Below, piece by piece: positions 57,621-64,000 of a stretch of DNA of 64,000 nucleotides (position 1 is its first letter; each line of letters begins with the position of its first letter). The notes under the pieces were generated by a model that saw nothing but the letters and a program-made list of their open reading frames with translations, did no database searches and was not told the DNA's origin. Origin of the DNA: Iris pallida. Taxonomy: Eukaryota > Streptophyta > Magnoliopsida > Asparagales > Iridaceae. Made by a program: the position numbers and the translations under genes. The stretch covers positions 14,374,706-14,438,705 of the forward strand of contig JANAVB010023996.1 in assembly GCA_029216955.1 (NCBI GenBank). Reading direction: 5' to 3'.

Positions 57621-58650
57621 TTAGGCAGTAAGTCATGTATAACCATACCTCTGAACTTATTCTTCTGAAAGAGCTCCTCCCTCATGATCTACTACCCGCA
57701 CTCTCAGTGCACAAAAAGGGTAACAGATCCACAAAATTCCTAAGACGACCATGTCGATGTTACCTCTGAGTCGTCTCACTTCCGCCAAAAACAAATCACC
57801 CCTCTACATAGAACTTCCATGTCCTCAATACCTCTGAGTCATTCTATGTACCCCTTTATGGAGCCCACTCTTACCACGTCCTCAATACCTCTGAGTAGGA
57901 AGGCTCCATCGAAGAAACCCTCATGCTTGCCATGTCCTCATTACCTCTGAGTAAGTATGCTGGTTCTCTTTCGACTTATTATCCGTACCCAAAAACGGGG
58001 TACACCAAGGATAATAGGTCCACAAATATCCTCTGTTGACCACAAATATCCTCCTCTGAGTCCACTCCTGCCACGTCCTCACTACCTCTGAGTAGGAAGA
58101 CTCCGCGGTAAAACCCCCATACTTGCCATGTCCTCATTACCTCTGAGTAAGTATGTTGGTTTTCTCTCGTCTTATTATCTGTATCCTGAACCGGGGTACG
58201 CCAAGGATAATAGGTCCACAAATGTCCTCTGTTGACCACAAATATCCTTCTCTGAGTCCACTCCTGCCACGTCCTCATTACCTCTGAGTAGGAAGACTCT
58301 GCGATAAAACCCCCATGCTTGCGATGTCCTTATTACCTCTGAGTAAGTATGTTGGTTTTCTCTCGTCTTATTATCCGTATCCTGAACTGGGGTACGCCGA
58401 GGATAATAGGACCACAAATGTCCTCTGCTGACTGCAAATGCTGTACTAAGTTTCCTAGTACATGTACATCCTTTTTCATCATGCCCCGGGAGCCCAGCTG
58501 CTCCATGGCATTCTTTCTTCCGATACTAGGAACGTCCATGACCACCTTACCGTGGAATTGTTCTAGGTATCCCTCTCAAACTTGTTATCCGTACCTAAAA
58601 ACAAGGTATGTCCAGGGTAATAGGTCCACAAATAGTCCTCCAGTGGGACA
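57621..58650 (+). repeat. Element C roughly 195-bp tandem units with CCTCATTACCTCTGAGT words and four hairpins
   Basis: Near-identical units start at about 57951, 58146 and 58340 (the last partial). Each contains GTAAGTATG(C/T)TGGTT, the hairpin, GGTCCACAAATATCC and two TACCTCTGAGT words. A fourth, more distant hairpin is at 58581 to 58624. The region lies just downstream of the poly(A) signal of the antisense gene, so sense and antisense transcripts would converge here. Confidence 0.82.
57975..58017 (+). other. Conserved 3' hairpin, best copy
   Basis: Outer stem TATTATCC/GGATAATA, inner stem GTACCC/GGGTAC, loop AAAAACG, bulge ACCAA on the 3' side. Further copies at 58171 to 58214, 58367 to 58410 and 58581 to 58624 keep pairing with G-T or compensatory changes. 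Confidence 0.65.
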
Positions 58651-58707
58651 AAAATGTCACAAACACAACAAGTACAAGAAATGAAGGTTGAGTCGAAACA
58701 TGCTCAT

Positions 58708-61700
58708 TTATTCAGAATCCAAGGTACTACATTATCTGGGACTATGTCTCTATTACAAGATAGAAAAAGAAAGGAAAAGAACATGAACACAAAGAAAGAA
58801 AAAAGCCATCTATGGTTCGGCGGTACATAATTCCATGAGACGATTCCTCACCAAGACGGTCCCCCGGTCAAGCCGCTGCTTAGCTCGGCGCTCAGCCTCC
58901 TGAGATATCCGCTCCGTATCATCCGAATACATGTGCGCCCGCCATCCGTCTTTTATCTTCTTCAAGTCGAGCTCCAGGCTAGCAGAAGCTCGAGTAACTT
59001 TGTCGGCCTCCTGGATGATCATCCCCTTTTTCGTACGGGCAGCTTCGAGTTCAGACTCTAAGAAATCCAGCTTCCTCTGAAGCTCGAGGATCTGCTCCCA
59101 GGTGTCAATTACCCCATGGAAGGCAGTCGCTTTTTGAGACGTACAATCTTCACTCTCGCGGCTCAATTGATTATATAGCTGAGACAGATCGCGAAGATTC
59201 TTTAGTATGACCGGCTTAACCGTATCCCGAGCGACCCTTACCTTGTTCATGGCAGTTATGAGGAAACTGTGCTCTTGATCTATCGCAGCGGACAGATCAG
59301 CTTGCCGCAGCACCTGAAACTGGGCCACCAGTTGATCAGCCTCTAGCAATTTTGGCTCAAGAAGCGCGACTATCCCTGCTCCACCGGGAAGGGTCTTGAG
59401 AATGTCAATTTAGCCTTGGGTGCATTATCGGGCCAAGGCGAAAGGGGTCCCCCGTTCTACGGCAACCTCGACCCCTCTCCACAAGTGGTGGTAGAAACTG
59501 TCAACCATGTCCTGTGACGCTTCATCCAGAACTTTCGTAGAAGACGGCGTCAAAGGAAGTGTGGCGGGCAGTGTCGAAGGAGGCATGCTAGAACTCGCCA
59601 CCCCTGCCACCAAGGAAACAAATTCCGAGCATAAAGACGCATGGATAGTGGCTAACTCCTCTTCTGCGGCCCGCAGAACCTGGATACTCAGCAGGGCAGA
59701 AAGGTCGACCCTCAGAACGACTTGAGCAGAAGAGGACGCAGGAACCATTGTCCCCTGCCCCGGCTGTGCCGCCACTTGACTTCCCGAACTCGAGCCAGCG
59801 GAAGGTCCTTCAATATGAGTCGGAAGATGAGGGGGTACGCTCCTCTCCGCCAGTCCCCCTTCGGCAGAGCCCACCCTGACAGTGTCCGTCATCGGCACTG
59901 GAGAGACTGGACCTGTATGTCCAGAGCAACCATCAATCAGTCTAACCCGAAGGATGTGATGATAGAGCAGATAGGCCTCCTCATAAGTTAAGATTTGGCT
60001 TATCTTACCTGGGAAGAAGCATGGAGGCTGCGGTTCGCTTGCAGCTGCCGTGGGCTCCTCACCAATGACCTCCAAGTCAAGTTCAGCTGGTTCTTCTGCT
60101 CCAGCCATCCCGAAAAAGGATCCAGCTGGTTCAGCATCACCCCGCTAAAATTCAACTGTCTCAGGAATAGGTGCAGTAGAGCCCCCGTCACTATGGGTTG
60201 AGTCCTCAGTAAGATGGGACTCTTCAGCCACTTTTGGAAGAACCCCAGAAGAGATGATCATGGTACACATGTCACTGACCAAAGTGGTCAGGGCTGGATC
60301 AACCTCAGCGGCCGGTTCTTGAGAAACCGACTCCTCCGATGCCTACAAGAGCAAAGGAAAACGATTAAGCTAAAATACGGGGAAAAGAGGGAGAAGATAG
60401 TTATAAATTTAAGTCACCTCAGAAATAGCATCAACATCCTCGATAAGTAACCGACGGGATCTGACAGCAGCCCGTTTTATGGAATAGGGCATGTCGATAT
60501 CAGCCGACTCACTCATGCTTCGCTTACGCGAAGGACCAGGCACATCCGGCTGTCGATCTGCCGCCACTTCATCAAACGCAATGGGCAGTTGGTCCGCTGC
60601 CACCTCGTCTAGACGTGGGAAAGAATCATCGACACCTTGCTTGCCATCTTCTTCATCCGCGGTAGTGGACTCCGAATCCGCTACGGGAACCGCGTTTGCC
60701 CTCTGCTTCCTCGTTTTCGACCCCTGAGGCTTTTCTGCCAAGCCGGTACCAACAATAAAACTGGTACGCGGGTCAAAGTTAACAGAAAACCTGCTCGCAG
60801 TAACGTGGTAAAGAGCCGCTAAATACAAAATCTTCCCTTGTGTCTCAGCGTCAGGGACCGAGAAACTAGTACGGGTATGAGAAATATTATACTAAAGCCA
60901 GGCCCTGATACCATCCAGAACGCTGCCTTCAAAGCCCAGGCAAGAGCTGGTACTCTCTAGGAACAGCTGGCTATACCCAAACTGGCAGGAAAACCGACTG
61001 GACAAGTAAGGTTCCAGGTAGACGGTATTGCGGTTGCGATATACTAAGTGCGAGGGACGGATGTTACGCAACCAAAGAAGTATCCTCTCAGGTAAGAGGA
61101 GAGGAGGCCCGGCACCGTCAACATGTACACTCCCCACCTCCTCAGCAGAAAAATGGAAAATAGACACGAAGAAATTATATCCATCCACCCTCGCCAGCGC
61201 CCTCCGACAGGCAGGCATAGAGTTGTATTCCCAGGACATCCGGCGGTACTGGAAGATAAAAGCATCGTCGTCAGTTACACCATCTTCTGGGCTATGTCTC
61301 ATCAAAGACCGACAATGTATTAATAGCTACCCTATCAAATAATGGTAGGGCAACTCGATTCGCTCAAAGTTTATCGTCGTGTCGCGTGCAATAACCTTGG
61401 ACGAAAAAGTATGGAGGCCACGGTGTATACTGCACACCATGGCTGGGAGAAGGGCCAGTCTAACCCCGAAGGCCAGTTTCACGGCAGGAAGGATGAAATT
61501 TTGGCTGATCCTTTCAATAGAGCCAACTCCTTCGGAGACCACACAATTCCATAGCCATACCATCAGGAACCCTGCCAGGATTTCCTTCTCCGACAGCGAC
61601 AGAGTATCCTGATAAAAATAATCAAAGGAATCAGTTTGACTCCCAAACGTGTCGCTCAAGGCCCTCAATTTCTTGGCAGTGAATACCAAATCCTGTACTT

Positions 61701-63451
61701 GCTCTCGGGTCAGAGGATTCTGGGAAGTAACCCGGCCTGAGGCACCTTGCTGAAAAAGGTGGGAGAGCCAAGCCCTGGTATGCGGGAGGTTCCCCTCCGA
61801 GATACTATCTTTCTTGGTCGTCTGCTGACAGTAACTGTGGTGACACAGTAACTCCTGATAGACAGCAACGAAACCCGGATGTCGTTGCTTCAAATCTTCG
61901 AACTCTTCGTTCGTTGGAGTATATACTTCAAAAACTTTATTGCCCCAGGGCAGCCTAGAGACTACGTGCATCTTATGAAGAGCAAGACAAATCTCACCTC
62001 CAGGCGCGAAGAAAGTCCCCGTCCGCCGGTTGTACATCTCCAAGAGAGCCATAAACAACTCCTTGTTGATGGGCAGTCCGTGACATGTGCCCCGGATGGT
62101 GTGTTAGAGACTAACCTCACGCAGGAAAGTCCTATATTCTTGCAGAATCCACCCGGTCAAATTGGCCCATGAAGGGATGGGACGTATCCAGTTCAAAAGC
62201 GAGAGCCGGCCAATGGGATAAGACCCTTTCCGAGCAAGTTGATTCAGGAAATTGTCGGCTTGAGAGAATGATAAATTGGGACCTTGCGCATTTAAAAAGG
62301 CACCCGGGGCTATCCCCATCACGTGGCATCTGACCGGTTCCCTGCCCGCGTACGCTGATCTAATATGCTTATTATAGTGGATGTTACCCACGATCATGCC
62401 CGACCGGCTCGGGGTCAAGGATTCCTGTATCCTCCTCTCTACCGGCACCATATTGAACCACGCAAATAGGAAATGACGTTCCATCTGGGGGATGTGGATC
62501 GCCCTTCCAGTAGATATAAAATTCTAATTCTCAGATATATCCAATACCCGGGAGTTCTTCACAGTCAGAGCGTCTCCGAAGAAGAATGCCGGCTTCAGGT
62601 ACTCTTCTTCTAATTTTCCTGAGTTCAGCATAGCACAGAGAATGCGAGAGGACTGGTTCTTGATAAGATTCAGCCTCTCCTCAGGCTCGTTCTGAGGTAG
62701 TTGCTCTACCACCTGCCGGACTATATGGTCAAGCCGAACTCCGATGGCAAATTGGGCCTGACCCACCAGGGGTTCTCCTGCAGCATTGACTGGCAGATTT
62801 ACTGAAAACAGACAAAAGGAACAAGTTAAAAGAGGAGCTTTTGGCTTATGCGGCCCATCCTACAAAGAACTTATGCGGTCCTATTGTTGAACATGAGTTT
62901 ATGTGGCATTAATTAGCGTAAGCTTATGCGGCTCTGTTTCGCGTACGCTTATGTAATTATGCTTAACGAGGCGTTATGTGGCTCACATTAGAAGAGCGTT
63001 ATGCGGCTCAAATTCAGAGGAGCTTATACGGTTCGCTTTTCGCGCAGCCCTATGCTGATGAATCCAGAGGGGGCTCCATGCGGTTTGGTTCAAAAGAGTC
63101 CATGCGGCTCTGATCGACAGGTCATTATGTAGTTCAGTTTATGAAGTGTTCATGCGGCCCACTAAGACAACTCCCATGCGGCTCGGACATGGGGTATACC
63201 CCCATGCGGCTCGATTATGGGACATGTATGCGGCCCATACAATTCGAACAGTTTGCATTAAAGGCTTGTGCATAAAGCATGCAACAAAGCCGATGTTGTT
63301 AGGGTTTCGAAGCATATGACTTTCCTAAATCCTTACCCTTAACGGCAGGATGAACGTCGGAATGAGCTTTAGGTGCTGCAGCAGACGTCGAAGCCACGCC
63401 CTTACCCTTCGTTGCAGCCTTCGCTGCAACCTTGGAGGACTTGGGAGCCAT
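58708..63451 (-). pseudogene. Antisense gene in element C 3' region, plant-mobile-domain-like
   Basis: ATG at 63449 to 63451 (MAPKSSKVAAKAATKGKG). Inferred exon 1 63451 to 63337; intron 1 63336 to 62802 (GTAAGG to TTTTCAG); exon 2 62801 to 60418; intron 2 60417 to 60343 (GTGACT to TTGTAG); exon 3 60342 to 58810. The sum is 4032 nt, an exact multiple of three, with one frame and no frameshift. In-frame stops at 62524, 62104, 61327, 60892, 60145, 59425 and 59410 mark it as decayed. The part near 62060 to 61940 (LLEMYNRRTGTFFAPGGEIC, then ALHKM and RLPWG) resembles the plant mobile domain. A serine-rich middle and a heptad-like charged C-terminus (59349 to 58810) follow. AATAAA at 58708 to 58713. 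Absent from D. Confidence 0.65.
62840..63240 (+). repeat. TATGCGGC array within intron 1 of the antisense gene
   Basis: About 13 copies or near copies of (T/C)ATGCGGC(T/C)C over 400 bp, spaced about 25 to 40 bp, all in the + orientation, with CpG-decayed variants (ATGTGGC, ATACGGT, ATGTAGT). Confidence 0.85.
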
Positions 63452-63943
63452 TGCTGATGATCAGAGAAGGAAGATGAGGACAAGAAATCTAGGGCAAGAG
63501 CAGAAAGTAAAGAAGTCTTTTTTTCCAAGAACATGCTGCTATTTATAGGCGGAACCCATAGACCGACGCATCGATCCATGTGCAATGTAACCGACTCTTC
63601 GGTTATCAAGACGATCCGACTATTCAAGGCTAAACTCTTGGGATTCTGCCCCAAAAAAGCCGCTTTAAATTTGACAGCAAATCAAAGGCAATCAATGCAA
63701 AGATTTACACACGTGGCATGAAGACGTGGCAATGAGCTTATGCGGCCAGACAGCCCATGCGGCTGGAAAGCCCATGCGGCTCAGATGGCCATGCGGCTGA
63801 GGAGGCCATGCGGCTGAGGAGGCCATGCGGCTGAGACATCCATGTGGCCAGAACATCCTATGCGGCCCGAAGAGTTTTTTCATGGCCATGCTTCTTATTC
63901 AAAGTATTTCAATTTTACAAATTAAAAACTTTGAAGGGGGTCG
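63452..63943 (+). other. Element C terminal 3' region: antisense promoter, CATGCGGC array, polypurine tract
   Basis: Contains the antisense TATA (63541) and a leader, then seven or eight CATGCGGC words between 63737 and 63862, several in near-perfect 20-bp steps (GGCCATGCGGCTGAGGA), and the polypurine tract ending at 63943. No sense-strand gene. Confidence 0.8.
63541..63547 (-). promoter_or_regulatory. TATA box of the antisense gene
   Basis: CCTATAAATAGCA on the minus strand, 90 nt before the antisense ATG. Almost the same words as the TATA region of the family LTRs (CCTATAAATAGCAAGG in C). The B copy has CTATGAATAG at the same distance from its ATG. Confidence 0.6.
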
Positions 63944-64000
63944 TGTAGAAGCATAGAAAAGAATAAAGAAAGGCCTATGCGGCTCCGATAGAAAGATCCC
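63944..64000 (+). repeat. Start of 3' LTR of element C
   Basis: TGTAGAAGCATAG directly after the polypurine tract. The 57 visible bases match the 5' LTR of C (21177 onward) with about three differences, including the subtype word GCCTATGCGGCTCCGATAG. The rest is beyond the window. Confidence 0.9.

Larger units (their letters stand above)
21177..64000 (+). mobile_element. Element C: Tat-clade retrotransposon hosting D and an antisense gene
   Basis: 5' LTR 21177 to 22401, primer-binding site, gag, protease, linker, RT and RNase H up to 29568, then interrupted by D (29569 to 55847). Integrase, tandem repeats, hairpins, antisense gene and polypurine tract follow, with a 3' LTR starting at 63944 and leaving the window. 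The start of the 3' LTR matches the 5' LTR closely over the visible 57 bases. Removing D and one AACAT joins the two pol halves in frame. Many stops, and a mutated RT active site, make it non-autonomous. Confidence 0.9.

Noticed and set aside
58810..62766. Antisense region as an env-like gene of an errantivirus type
   Set aside because: Orientation is opposite to gag-pol, no signal peptide or transmembrane helix is visible, and the text resembles a plant mobile domain with a coiled C-terminus.

Overview
The window is plant repeat DNA, almost certainly from a flowering plant with a large, retrotransposon-rich nuclear genome; the species cannot be told from the sequence. No ordinary host gene was found. 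Nearly every base belongs to one nest of LTR retrotransposons. Five members (A to E) are one Ty3/gypsy family that I place in the Tat (Ogre/Retand) clade. The reasons are: polyprotein order gag, protease, reverse transcriptase, RNase H, a second archaeal-type RNase H, integrase; a primer-binding site of tRNA-Arg type (TGGCGACTCTACTGGGG) 3 nt after the LTR; a long gag N-terminal extension; and an additional antisense gene between integrase and the 3' LTR.

Layout. Element A (1 to 12423, minus strand, 3' end outside the window) sits inside the integrase of element B, whose remaining part (12424 to 17301) holds an integrase C-half, a 3' region with a decayed antisense gene, and a divergent 2.1-kb LTR. 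That LTR abuts the gag C-terminus of element E (17302 to 21176). E is cut by element C (21177 to beyond 64000). C is cut at 29568/55848 by element D (29569 to 55847), which has a 5-bp target duplication AACAT and two LTRs of about 1.2 kb. Three LTR-derived insertions of other families are layered on top: solo LTR S1 in the gag of A (4915 to 8477, duplication CGAGG), solo LTR S2 in the gag of D (31841 to 36171, duplication GCAAG), and an element with long LTRs and a non-coding interior, resembling a LARD, in D (39094 to 49481, duplication GGGGA, LTRs of about 3.5 kb, 3.4-kb interior). The 5-bp duplications fix the relative order of insertion: E before C before D before S2 and the LARD; B before A before S1.

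How the parts work together. In an intact member the LTR promoter (TATAAATAG) would drive a gag-pro-pol transcript. The gag start codon lies in the last bases of the LTR and its frame runs through the primer-binding site. The gag N-terminus carries 12-residue repeats whose DNA holds inverted copies of CATGCGGCT. The same 8-mer is arrayed in the LTRs, in the 3' region and in an intron of the antisense gene. After integrase come 60-bp tandem repeats, then a hairpin-forming unit that is repeated in C and shows paired base changes between subfamilies. In C an antisense gene (about 63451 to 58810) follows, with its own TATA box, two inferred introns, a poly(A) signal and a region resembling the plant mobile domain. 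All copies in the window are damaged by stops, frameshifts or deletions. D is the least damaged in its pol, but has lost the capsid part of gag and the antisense gene through microhomology-bounded deletions.

Most valuable for follow-up: the antisense gene and its promoter, the CATGCGGC system, the 3' hairpin with compensatory changes, and the start codon at the LTR/primer-binding-site junction.
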